Shown here one piece after another: positions 24,344-31,136 of a stretch of DNA of 32,569 nucleotides. The number at the start of each line of letters is the position of its first letter. The first letter of the stretch is position 1. Origin of the DNA: Chitinivibrionales bacterium. GTDB lineage: Bacteria; Fibrobacterota; Chitinivibrionia; Chitinivibrionales; WJKA01. The stretch spans positions 1 through 32,569 of the forward strand of contig WJLZ01000151.1 of the NCBI GenBank assembly GCA_014728215.1, read 5' to 3'. The position numbers were made by a program, and so were the translations under genes. A model generated the notes under the pieces. It had not been told where the DNA came from. It did not search any database and was given only the letters and a program-made list of their open reading frames with translations.

Positions 24344-25027
24344 ATGAACAATAAAAAAATATATATATGCCCTTCAATTCTCTCGGCCGATTTCCGGAAG
24401 CTTGAGCAGGAAGTGAAAGATGTTGAGCAGGCCGGGGCCGACCGGATTCATTGTGATGTTATGGATGGTCATTTTGTGCCGAACCTGACATTCGGTCCTA
24501 TGGTAATCGAGGCGGTGAAAAAGTGTGTTTCGATTCCTCTTGATGTTCATTTGATGATATCCAATCCTGAAAAGTATATCGATAATTATTGCAATGCCGG
24601 TGCGGATATTCTGACAGTCCATGCTGAAGTCTGCAAAGAGGGGCTTCCGGAGGTCCTCGCCGCAATCGAATCAAAGGGCGTGAAACGCGGGGTGACAGTC
24701 AATCCCGACAAAGGGATTGATCTGTTTTTACCCCTGCTCGAACAGATCGATCAGGTGTTGATTATGACGGTCTATGCCGGATTCGGCGGTCAGAAATTTA
24801 TCAGTGAAATGTTACCCAAAATACGAAGCGTTCGGGATACCGCTCTTGAACGGGAGCATCCTATCGACATTCAGGTTGACGGGGGTATCAATGATGAAAC
24901 GGCCCGGGAGTGTGCCGCAGAGGGTGCCAATGTTTTTGTAGCCGGTAATTATATATTCGGTGCCGATAATTATGGTCGGAAAATAGATGCCCTGCGGCAG
25001 GGAGCCTCGACCGGAAACGCCCGGTGA
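24344..25027 (+). CDS. rpe: Ribulose-phosphate 3-epimerase
   Basis: Interconverts ribulose 5-phosphate and xylulose 5-phosphate in the pentose phosphate pathway; cytosolic TIM barrel with a metal ion. The 227-residue protein shows CPSILSADF, HCDVMDGHFVPNLTFGP (metal and catalytic Asp), PLDVHLMISNPE, the phosphate loop region TVYAGFGGQKFI (family usually NPGFGGQ; Tyr-Ala replaces Asn-Pro), and the second catalytic Asp in IQVDGGINDET followed by FVAGNYIFG. A TTG at 24326 extends the frame, but the ATG at 24344 gives the normal N-terminus. No ribosome-binding site is seen. It appears to be a separate unit from the lipid operon, behind repeat-like spacer. Confidence 0.94.
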   Translation: MNNKKIYICPSILSADFRKLEQEVKDVEQAGADRIHCDVMDGHFVPNLTFGPMVIEAVKKCVSIPLDVHLMISNPEKYIDNYCNAGADILTVHAEVCKEGLPEVLAAIESKGVKRGVTVNPDKGIDLFLPLLEQIDQVLIMTVYAGFGGQKFISEMLPKIRSVRDTALEREHPIDIQVDGGINDETARECAAEGANVFVAGNYIFGADNYGRKIDALRQGASTGNAR

Positions 25028-25112
25028 AATGAAAGTATTCCTTCCAGAGTATATTTTTAAACTACAGACTAATCGATCCGGTTCCTGTAACAATATATAA
25101 AGGAATCCTACG

Positions 25113-26237
25113 GTGACTTTTATGCAGCAGCCCGTGATACGCCTTTCGGCGGTCGTCGCCCTTCTATTCACATTCTTTTGCTCTCCTCCTACCGAGACGG
25201 AAAAAGACCTTCTGGAGATGGAGCGGGTGTGGCAATATTGCAAAATCTACAGTATCTGGCAGGAATTCATACCCGATGATCCGGTGAGTGTCTATGATTA
25301 TCCGGGTGAAATAGTTGATGGCCTTCCCGACAGTCTTCATTCCGATACGGTGCATTATTCGATGTACTGGCCCAGCGGCACTGTCCCTCCCGGTCTGTTT
25401 GCCGGTTCGGGGTTTACCGGTTCGGCCGGACAGGCCTATGGTCTTCCGGTATACTATGCTCAGTTGACAGATAAAACCCTGTACATCCGGATAAAAGAGT
25501 TTTCCGAGTACTCGAACGAATCCGGACAAACGGTATCGACCTTTTCCCTGTTGCAAGCAATCCCTGCAAGTTCACCGAATGTTATTGTCGATCTCCGGAG
25601 CAACGGTGGCGGCAATATCGATATCTGTACCTTAAGTATCGATCTGTTTTTAGAGAAAGACATACCCTACATTGGGGCAATCTATCGGAAAAATGTCAAA
25701 GAGATTGGTGATACGGGGTGGGCTTATGACACCTTATCCGATGCCTGGAAAGCCACAAAGACAGGTGACCGGTTTGAAGGGAAAAACATCGTGGTTCTCA
25801 CCGACTGTCATACGGCAAGTGCTGCCGAGATTTTTGCGGCAGGGTTACGTGATGGGGTTCCGGGTGCGCAGCTTTACGGAACAGTAACATTCGGCAAAGG
25901 GATCGGCCAATACATCTTCAGTCTGGCATCGGGCGCGGCAATAAAGCTTACCGGATTCAAATTCGAACGGGCAGGAGGTGAAGAAATCTCACGGCAGTAC
26001 AATAAAAAGGGGATCACACCGGACATGCCAAAGCAAACGGTAGTGAAGAGAAACGGTTTATTCTGGGTGGATTCTCTTATCATTGCTGCCGGAGAGAAGC
26101 TTGAACCGGGCTTTGAAAACAACTACGACAGGGCGATTATGAGCGACCTTGCCCGAAACAATGACAGGTTCTCAGAAAGCTGTTCCCTCTTCGGCGCCGC
26201 CAAATTCCTTCGCCCCGAAGACCTTCCGGTGTATTAA
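25113..26237 (+). CDS. S41 family peptidase-like exported protein without PDZ domain
   Basis: A 374-residue protein related to tail-specific/carboxyl-terminal processing proteases. The S41 core is clear: NVIVDLRSNGGG (156-167), VVLTDCHTASAAEIFAAGLRD with the presumed nucleophile Ser236, and GTVTFGKGIGQY with the presumed general base Lys262, a spacing of 26 residues as in the family. The N-terminus is a hydrophobic signal segment ending in FTFFC at Cys23, a poor lipobox, so it may be a lipoprotein or simply secreted. The region before the catalytic core (about 40-115) shows no PDZ sequence. The start is GTG at 25113, chosen because aaagga lies eight bases upstream. Substrate unknown. Confidence 0.8.
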   Translation: MTFMQQPVIRLSAVVALLFTFFCSPPTETEKDLLEMERVWQYCKIYSIWQEFIPDDPVSVYDYPGEIVDGLPDSLHSDTVHYSMYWPSGTVPPGLFAGSGFTGSAGQAYGLPVYYAQLTDKTLYIRIKEFSEYSNESGQTVSTFSLLQAIPASSPNVIVDLRSNGGGNIDICTLSIDLFLEKDIPYIGAIYRKNVKEIGDTGWAYDTLSDAWKATKTGDRFEGKNIVVLTDCHTASAAEIFAAGLRDGVPGAQLYGTVTFGKGIGQYIFSLASGAAIKLTGFKFERAGGEEISRQYNKKGITPDMPKQTVVKRNGLFWVDSLIIAAGEKLEPGFENNYDRAIMSDLARNNDRFSESCSLFGAAKFLRPEDLPVY

Positions 26238-26545
26238 GAAGAGTTGAAGGTTGAACGTGAAAACATCGTCCCCGAATTTTTCCCCTTCTCCCTCATTTTG
26301 CCATTTCCCAGATTGTATTTTGAGGAAGTGATTCTGCATACAATATTGTTACGCCAGCAATTAAATATGGCATAATTGCTTTCATTTTTGTCATTCCGCC
26401 TTAATGCGGAATACAGCTCTTACAGTGTATAAAAGCGTATGGATCCCGGGTCAAGTTTGGGGTGACAGCAAAAAGCACGAATGAGACACGCCACGTTTAG
26501 TTGCCAAAGTAATAGAATTGAATTTCAAACAGGGAGATAGGTATA
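26238..26545. other. Spacer upstream of trxB
   Basis: A 308-bp spacer with no credible frame. It opens with gaagagttgaaggttgaacg words, contains a weak promoter candidate (TTGTTA at 26346, CATAAT at 26371, spacing 19) and then a palindromic repeat unit at 26389-26467. The trxB ribosome-binding site (agggag) is at its end. I see nothing else in it. Confidence 0.5.
26389..26467. repeat. Palindromic miniature repeat with TGTCA ends
   Basis: About 79 bp starting TGTCATTCCG and ending with the near-inverse TGGGGTGACA (7 of 10 complementary). The left part is a perfect 7-bp hairpin (attccgc at 26393-26399, gcggaat at 26406-26412); the right part contains ggatcccgggtcaag, itself with a central cccggg palindrome. 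This resembles the dispersed palindromic units with tgtcattcc/ggatcccgggtcaag words seen in many bacterial genomes. Only one copy is in the window. Confidence 0.55.
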
Positions 26546-27496
26546 ATGGCCGAAAATGTTATTATTATTGGCTCCGGTCCTGCCGGTTTTACTTCAGCAG
26601 TCTATACGGCTCGGGCAAATATCAATCCCCTTCTTTTTGAGGGTTTTCAGGTTGGCGGGATGCCGGGCGGACAGTTGATGATAACAAATATTGTCGAAAA
26701 TTTTCCGGGATTTCCCTCGGGCATTAATGGTCAGGAACTTATGATGAACATGCGTCTGCAGGCGGCCAATTACGGCGCCCGTCTTGTTACCGAGGATGTG
26801 TCCGAAGTGAAATGTGATGCCCGTCCGTTTAAAGTGATTTCTGCAAGTGGGCAGGAGTATGAGGCCCATGCTCTTATTGTCGCTACCGGGGCTACAGCCA
26901 GGCGTTTGCCCTATAAATCGGAAAAAAGACTATGGGGAAAAGGTATCTCAGCGTGTGCGGTGTGCGACGGCGGTCTTCCTATATTCAGAAACAAGGAGCT
27001 TGCGGTTATTGGTGGAGGAGACAGTGCGGTTGAAGAAGCCGTTCATCTCACGCAATTCGGTTCAAAGATATATATCATTCATCGCCGCGATGAACTCAGG
27101 GCAAGCAAGATAATGCAGCAACGGGCACTGAAGCATCCAAAAATCGAGATTGTATGGAATAAAATCGTCGATGAATTTCTGGGCGACCAGACACTTTCGG
27201 GCCTGAGACTTAAGGATACCAAAACCGGAGAACTATCGGAACTTCCCGTGGTGGGCGCCTTTGAAGCAATCGGCCACGTACCCAATACCGATTTTCTTAA
27301 AGCGCAGATTACCACCGATGATTTCGGATATATTAAAACTGAGTGTGATTCTACGGTTACTTCGGTTGAAGGTGTTTTTGCTGCAGGTGATGTTCAGGAC
27401 AGAAAATATCGCCAGGCGGTTACCGCTGCGGGTTCGGGTTGTATGGCTGCTATCGAGGCTGAACACTGGCTGCAGGAAAAGGGGCATTTAGCATAA
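26546..27496 (+). CDS. trxB: Thioredoxin reductase
   Basis: NADPH:thioredoxin oxidoreductase, a cytosolic flavoprotein. At 316 residues it is standard in length. The FAD loop is IIIGSGPAGFTSAVYTARAN (7-26), then GGQLMITNIVENFPGFP, the redox-active pair Cys137-x2-Cys140 in SACAVCDG, the NADPH loop VIGGGDSAVEEAVHL, HRRDELRASKIMQQRA and the closing GVFAAGDVQDRKYRQAVTAAGSGCMAA. Alkyl-hydroperoxide-reductase-type extensions are absent. A ribosome-binding site (agggag) precedes the ATG at 26546. No signal peptide is present. A thioredoxin-fold lipoprotein follows about 100 bp downstream and is the obvious candidate partner, although it is predicted to be exported. Confidence 0.96.
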   Translation: MAENVIIIGSGPAGFTSAVYTARANINPLLFEGFQVGGMPGGQLMITNIVENFPGFPSGINGQELMMNMRLQAANYGARLVTEDVSEVKCDARPFKVISASGQEYEAHALIVATGATARRLPYKSEKRLWGKGISACAVCDGGLPIFRNKELAVIGGGDSAVEEAVHLTQFGSKIYIIHRRDELRASKIMQQRALKHPKIEIVWNKIVDEFLGDQTLSGLRLKDTKTGELSELPVVGAFEAIGHVPNTDFLKAQITTDDFGYIKTECDSTVTSVEGVFAAGDVQDRKYRQAVTAAGSGCMAAIEAEHWLQEKGHLA

Positions 27497-27497
27497 T

Positions 27498-27551
27498 CCG
27501 GACCCATTCTATTAAATATTCCCTTGTTTGAAAATATCGGCCTTGGTCCGG
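27498..27551. repeat. Inverted repeat spanning the trxB-thioredoxin spacer
   Basis: ccggacc at 27498-27504 is perfectly inverted as ggtccgg at 27545-27551, enclosing 40 AT-rich bases. It begins two bases after the trxB stop and could close a stem-loop between the two cistrons. No T-tract follows, so it is not a canonical terminator. Confidence 0.4.
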
Positions 27552-27595
27552 CGAAATTATAAGGGGATTTTGCTAAATTGAAGAAAGAGGCGTCC

Positions 27596-28045
27596 ATGAA
27601 CAAAATGATTCTCAACAAGGGAACGTTATTAACGGCAAGTATTGCACTTGTTACACTCTTTGCATCGCTGCTTGTTACCGGCTGTGGTGACGAGGAAAAA
27701 AAAGAAGTCGCCGCCGAAAAAGCAATAAAGAAAATTAACTCCTATGAAGGGTTTCAGAAAGTAGTAAACAATGCAGGGGACAAACTTCTGGTATTTGATT
27801 TATATGCAGATTGGTGCAGGCCTTGCAGAATATTATCTCCCATGCTCGAACAGGTGGCAAAGGAACATAAAGACAAGGCAGAGGTGTATAAGATAAATGT
27901 TGATACCAATCCTCAGGTTGCACGGATGTTTCAGGTGCGCGGCATTCCCTATGTTGTGTTTATGAAAAACAAAAAAGCGATTCATGCTGTCCAGGGTGTT
28001 CAGCCTAAAGAAGCCTATGTCGATGCAATCGTGCAGTTGCAGTAG
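27596..28045 (+). CDS. Thioredoxin-fold lipoprotein
   Basis: A 149-residue protein with a type II signal peptide and a thioredoxin domain. Residues 4-29 form a hydrophobic export signal ending in the lipobox VTGC with Cys30; after a charged linker (DEEKKEVAAEKAIKK) the domain shows LLVFDLYADWCRPC with Cys74-Arg-Pro-Cys77, YKINVDTNPQVARMFQVRGIPYVVF with the cis-proline, and GVQPKEAYVDAI. It should act in the periplasm, tethered to a membrane, as a disulfide reductase or oxidant. The ATG at 27596 is chosen over a TTG at 27578; agagg lies five bases upstream. It follows trxB by 99 bp, and how it would receive electrons across the membrane is not apparent. Confidence 0.9.
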   Translation: MNKMILNKGTLLTASIALVTLFASLLVTGCGDEEKKEVAAEKAIKKINSYEGFQKVVNNAGDKLLVFDLYADWCRPCRILSPMLEQVAKEHKDKAEVYKINVDTNPQVARMFQVRGIPYVVFMKNKKAIHAVQGVQPKEAYVDAIVQLQ

Positions 28046-28073
28046 CTGAAGAAAGGATATTGTATGTTGATCC

Positions 28074-28098
28074 GGCGGTCAGCGATCGCCTCATTTTT
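28074..28098 (+). terminator. Likely Rho-independent terminator after the thioredoxin lipoprotein gene
   Basis: ggcggt at 28074-28079 pairs with atcgcc at 28085-28090 (one G-T pair, 5-nt loop), followed by tcattttt. It lies 28 bp after the stop at 28045. The T-run is short of ideal. Confidence 0.5.
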
Positions 28099-28242
28099 CT
28101 CAACCTCAACCTCATTAATGATCTTAGTCGTTCTCTTGACGTTGATTTGAACGTACGTTGCATTGATCCTGTAAGGCGGGGCGAAGTGTTGATGGTTCGT
28201 TTGTCTCTTTTCAACCTTTAACTTTTGACCCAATCTTCCATT

Positions 28243-29091
28243 CTATCTCCCCAGCCGAAGACGTTCACCGCACCAATTGTCAATGCCGCAAATGGCTTCG
28301 ATCTTCTTTACCACGCTTTCGATATCATAGGGTATTCGTCGCCATTCGATGGTGCGGTTTTTCTCATCGAAGAGACAATAGCAGGAGCGATTGTCTCTGT
28401 CGCGCGGCTGCCCCACGGAACCGATATTGATGATATACTTTTCTTTGGGATCAAGAGAAAAACGATAGTTAACATCCTGAGGGAAAATGGAACGCATATC
28501 TGAAGTAATGATACAGGGCAGGTGGGTATGGCCGCAGAAGATCAGCCAGTCGGTTTTTTCGAACATTCTTTGTATTCGTTCGGGATTCCAAATACCGACG
28601 TAGCTACTGGGGAATACGTATTCATTGATTGGATCCAGGGCGGATCCATGAACGAAAAGCGTATTTTCATCTCTCCAGGTTTCCACGAGTTCTTCCATGA
28701 ATTTCCACCGGGACGGCACGGTATGCTCCATCACCATGCATTTGGGTGTTTTATTTTCGCATGCACAGGGGAAATAGTTGCCCGTAACGACATGATCACC
28801 TGATGCCTGTTCTGCCAGTGAAGGGATCATTCTTTCCTGGGTATATCGGATAGCTTCGGCTGCAACAGGGTTAAATCCTATAGGGCCGTTTAAAAGCGCG
28901 TAATCATGATTTCCCATCAGAGAAACTGATGCCTTGGTCATAACCATATCGGTACAATCTTCGGGCTGAGGGCCATAACCGACGATGTCGCCCAGACAAA
29001 TGATATCTTCAATGCCTCGCGATTCAATATCGTTACAGACACAACTCAAGGCATCGAAATTTGCATGGATATCACTTATCAAGGCTTTCAT
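28243..29091 (-). CDS. Calcineurin-like metallophosphoesterase
   Basis: A 282-residue cytosolic phosphoesterase with a two-metal site. All motifs are present: SDIHANFDAL (Asp7, His9), CLGDIVGYGPQP (Asp35), MGNHDYALL (Asn61, His62), FVHGS (about 147-150) and CGHTHLPC (His188, His190), plus the late NIGSVGQPRD. The pattern matches bacterial proteins often labelled as phosphodiesterases or diadenosine-tetraphosphatase-like; the substrate is unknown. Several upstream starts are possible (TTG at 29104-29106, ATG at 29095-29097); the ATG at 29089-29091 is chosen because caggag lies six bases before it and the metal motif follows at once. It is in the same direction as the sigma-factor gene and 94 bp downstream of it. 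Confidence 0.88.
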   Translation of the reverse strand: MKALISDIHANFDALSCVCNDIESRGIEDIICLGDIVGYGPQPEDCTDMVMTKASVSLMGNHDYALLNGPIGFNPVAAEAIRYTQERMIPSLAEQASGDHVVTGNYFPCACENKTPKCMVMEHTVPSRWKFMEELVETWRDENTLFVHGSALDPINEYVFPSSYVGIWNPERIQRMFEKTDWLIFCGHTHLPCIITSDMRSIFPQDVNYRFSLDPKEKYIINIGSVGQPRDRDNRSCYCLFDEKNRTIEWRRIPYDIESVVKKIEAICGIDNWCGERLRLGR

Positions 29092-29110
29092 TTTCATCTC
29101 CTGCAATTGT

Positions 29111-29136
29111 GCCCATTCCTTTATACTGGAATGGGC
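29111..29136. other. Perfect 9-bp hairpin between sigma-factor and phosphoesterase genes
   Basis: gcccattcc at 29111-29119 is exactly complementary to ggaatgggc at 29128-29136, with an 8-nt loop. Neither strand has a T-tract after the stem, so it is not a classic terminator. It lies in the leader of the phosphoesterase gene, about 20 bp before its start, and could be a processing or regulatory hairpin. Confidence 0.6.
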
Positions 29137-29185
29137 ATTCTATGAGAAATATAAATATTATATGATCGTGCCGCAGTGATGGCAA

Positions 29186-30046
29186 TCAGTTGATGCTTCT
29201 GGGAATATAATCTTTCAGATTCTTCAGATTCGATTCTTCCCTGAGCCGTCTCAGCGCGTTTTCTTTGACCTGACGCACCCGTTCGCGGGTAAGACCGAGC
29301 CGTTCCCCGATCTGGTCGAGCGTATAAGGACGTTCATCGCCCAGACCGAAGTATAGTCGGACAATCTCCTTTTCCCGTTCGTTGAGAATGTCAAGGTTGC
29401 TCTTAACGCTTTGCTGATAAGATTTATCAAGCATCTCTTCGTCGGGGCGTTCATTTTTGTCATCACGGAGAAGATCGATCATACTCGCTTCGTCACCGGA
29501 ATCAAAGGGAGCATTAAGAGAAAGATGACGATTGCCGATTCGGAGCGAATCTTTGATATTGCCGATATCCAGTGACAATTCATCGGCAATTTCATCGAAA
29601 TCGGGGTCCCGCCCGTATCGCTGCTCCAGCCGTTCCTCTGCCTTGCCGATCTTGTGGATCAAGCCGACCCTGTGAAGAGGGACATTTACAATGCGAGATT
29701 GTTCGGCCAGTGCCTGAAGGATGGCTTGGCGGATCCACCAGACAGCATAGGAAATGAATTTGAAATTCTTTTTCTCATCAAATCGCTTTGCAGCCTTGAT
29801 AAGACCCAGATTACCTTCATTAATCAGATCGATAAGCGCCATGCCCTGGTTTTGATAATTCCGTGCAACACTCACAACAAACCGGAGGTTTGCCTGAACC
29901 AGCTTTTCAAGCGCTTCTTTATTCCCTTTTTTAATCCCCTTCGCCAGCCTGGCCTCTTCATCGGATTTCATGGGCTTGTATTGGCTGATCTCTTTCAAGT
30001 ACAGATCCAGGAATTCTTCTTCTAGAATTGAAAACGCCCTTTTCAT
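29186..30046 (-). CDS. rpoD: Primary RNA polymerase sigma factor, short form
   Basis: Sigma-70 family factor that directs RNA polymerase to housekeeping promoters. The 286-residue protein has region 1.2 (about 8-40, LDLYLKEISQYKPM), region 2 with QANLRFVVSVARNYQNQG, DLINEGNLGLIKAAKRFD and FISYAVWWIRQAI (about 50-110), region 3 (about 115-195) and region 4 with TLDQIGERLGLTRERVRQVKE (242-262). Region 1.1 and the large non-conserved region are missing, as in the short primary factors of Bacteroidota-related phyla. A strong ribosome-binding site (aaaggag) precedes the ATG at 30044-30046. That it is the primary rather than an alternative factor is inferred from the strong region 2.4 and 4.2 sequences. 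Confidence 0.9.
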   Translation of the reverse strand: MKRAFSILEEEFLDLYLKEISQYKPMKSDEEARLAKGIKKGNKEALEKLVQANLRFVVSVARNYQNQGMALIDLINEGNLGLIKAAKRFDEKKNFKFISYAVWWIRQAILQALAEQSRIVNVPLHRVGLIHKIGKAEERLEQRYGRDPDFDEIADELSLDIGNIKDSLRIGNRHLSLNAPFDSGDEASMIDLLRDDKNERPDEEMLDKSYQQSVKSNLDILNEREKEIVRLYFGLGDERPYTLDQIGERLGLTRERVRQVKENALRRLREESNLKNLKDYIPRSIN

Positions 30047-30179
30047 GACTTTCTCCTTTATTTTATAGGAATTTATTTCACGAATAGTTTTATCTGTTGC
30101 TCCTTGTAATTATCAGTTGGCGCACTACCCCAAAAAAATACGGATAGTGACTTTTGATATTTTTAGCCATCCTGAATTT

Positions 30180-30689
30180 TTAAAATTTATCCCGATGCAC
30201 CACATCTTTTAAGTCCTTGCGAGGTCTGGAGTTATGCCCTTTTTCAGGATAGCCGAGCGGGGTAAAAACAACCGGCTCGATACCACCAGGCAGTTCCAGA
30301 ACCTTCCGTGCAGCCTGTGAATCAAATGCCCCTATCCAGCAGGTGCCAAGTCCTTCTTCGGTAGCAGCAAGAATCATATGATCCATAGCTATAGCTGCAT
30401 CCACAAATCCATAGGTTACCCCATCCATTCTTTTCCAGGCGGCATTCATATCGCAGCAGACCGCAATGATAACCGGTGCGGTATAAAACCATTCTCTGTC
30501 ATACACTTTCTGCAATTCTTTTTTCTTATTCTCATTCTCAATAACGACAAAATGCCATGGCTGATTATTGCATGCTGACGGCGCCAGGCGCCCTGCATTT
30601 AATACCTTGAGTACTTTTTCTTCTTCAACCGGTCTGTTTTCATAGCCTCTCACTGAGTAACGGGATTTAACCAGTTCCAAAAACGTCAC
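30180..30689 (-). CDS. Nitroreductase family protein
   Basis: A small flavin (FMN) oxidoreductase of 169 residues, likely a cytosolic dimer using NAD(P)H; natural substrates are unknown for most members. Features: FLELVKSRYSVRGYENRPV, AGRLAPSACNNQPWHFVVI (FMN phosphate-binding motif), VDAAIAMDHMILAATEEGLG, TCWIGAFD and the C-terminal VVFTPLGYPEKG. The frame extends upstream to 30824, but the GTG at 30687-30689 is preceded by aaaggagg five to six bases away and gives the normal family length. It lies 161 bp downstream of a strong terminator on the same strand, so it either has its own promoter, not clearly seen, or is reached by read-through of an attenuator. Confidence 0.88.
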   Translation of the reverse strand: MTFLELVKSRYSVRGYENRPVEEEKVLKVLNAGRLAPSACNNQPWHFVVIENENKKKELQKVYDREWFYTAPVIIAVCCDMNAAWKRMDGVTYGFVDAAIAMDHMILAATEEGLGTCWIGAFDSQAARKVLELPGGIEPVVFTPLGYPEKGHNSRPRKDLKDVVHRDKF

Positions 30690-30849
30690 CAGTCCCTCCT
30701 TTCTTGTGTTTAGCCTACAATAAATCTGGAGTTTCCAATTTTTGCGTATAGAAGTACCAGCAAAAATCAGGCCTGTTTGTTCCTGCTGTTTATTTTTATC
30801 TTTCAGTTTTCTATTTATCGACAAAACACTGTCTTAAAAACCGGAATAC

Positions 30850-30887
30850 AAAAAAAAACCCGCCGTTGAATTTCTCCAGCGGCGGGT
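30850..30887 (-). terminator. Strong Rho-independent terminator (minus strand)
   Basis: acccgccgttg at 30858-30868 pairs with cagcggcgggt at 30877-30887 (11 bp with one G-T pair, 8-nt loop). On the minus strand the stem is followed by an uninterrupted run of nine T residues (complement of 30850-30858). On the plus strand it would be followed only by gttattt. It ends whatever is transcribed from the promoter at 31071-31099. Confidence 0.85.
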
Positions 30888-31064
30888 GTTATTTCCTGAC
30901 ACTTGTGACTATTCAGGTCATTACACGCGCCCACCGCTGAAAAAGAGTGGCAGTGGCATGCACCGTAAGCATACGACACAGTGAGGGCTTTTGCCAGCTG
31001 CTGTTTTGTGATACTATGTTGCGACGTTTCATTGGTACTAACATTGAAAGAGTGTACTGTTTTG
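30858..31064 (-). ncRNA. Candidate structured RNA or attenuated leader upstream of the nitroreductase
   Basis: This segment of about 207 nt runs from the predicted start of a near-perfect promoter to a strong terminator and has no persuasive gene. Read on the minus strand it can fold several local hairpins: gtatgc/gcatgc with a 7-nt loop, ccactgc/gcggtgg with a 12-nt loop, and cctga/tcagg. A 43-codon frame (30913-31044, ATG at 31042-31044) ends before the terminator but has no ribosome-binding site. It could be a stand-alone small RNA, or a leader controlling the nitroreductase by premature termination. I could not match it to 6S RNA, SRP RNA, tmRNA or a known riboswitch. Confidence 0.4.
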
Positions 31065-31070
31065 CTGCTA

Positions 31071-31099
31071 AATATATACTTAAATGAAGGGGGTGTCAA
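31071..31099 (-). promoter_or_regulatory. Near-consensus sigma-70 promoter (minus strand)
   Basis: On the minus strand TTGACA (complement of 31094-31099) and TATATT (complement of 31071-31076) are separated by exactly 17 bp; only one of the twelve positions departs from consensus. Transcription would start near 31064. The -35 box lies in the left arm of a perfect inverted repeat. Confidence 0.75.
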
Positions 31100-31112
31100 T
31101 ATTTTATTGACA
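31094..31112. promoter_or_regulatory. Perfect 8-3-8 inverted repeat, likely operator
   Basis: TGTCAATA (31094-31101), TTT, TATTGACA (31105-31112). Each arm contains TTGACA read outward, so the palindrome contains the -35 of the minus-strand promoter and a possible -35 for a plus-strand promoter toward the sulfatase. A dimeric regulator bound here would block both. Confidence 0.55.
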
Positions 31113-31136
31113 TTTTTTCAGATAAACAGCTATTCC
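31107..31136 (+). promoter_or_regulatory. Weak promoter candidate toward the sulfatase
   Basis: TTGACA (31107-31112) followed after 18 bp by TATTCC (31131-31136). The -35 is perfect, the -10 poor (four of six). It would leave a leader of about 185 nt. Confidence 0.25.

Noticed and set aside
30888-31064. Possible cobalamin riboswitch (gccactg and tcagga words)
   Set aside because: The B12-box order and the flanking conserved blocks are not present; only short chance matches were found.
30815-31099. Minus-strand frame of about 94 codons
   Set aside because: Its start is in the -35 box of the promoter and it reads through the terminator stem and T-run, so the transcript could not encode it as drawn.
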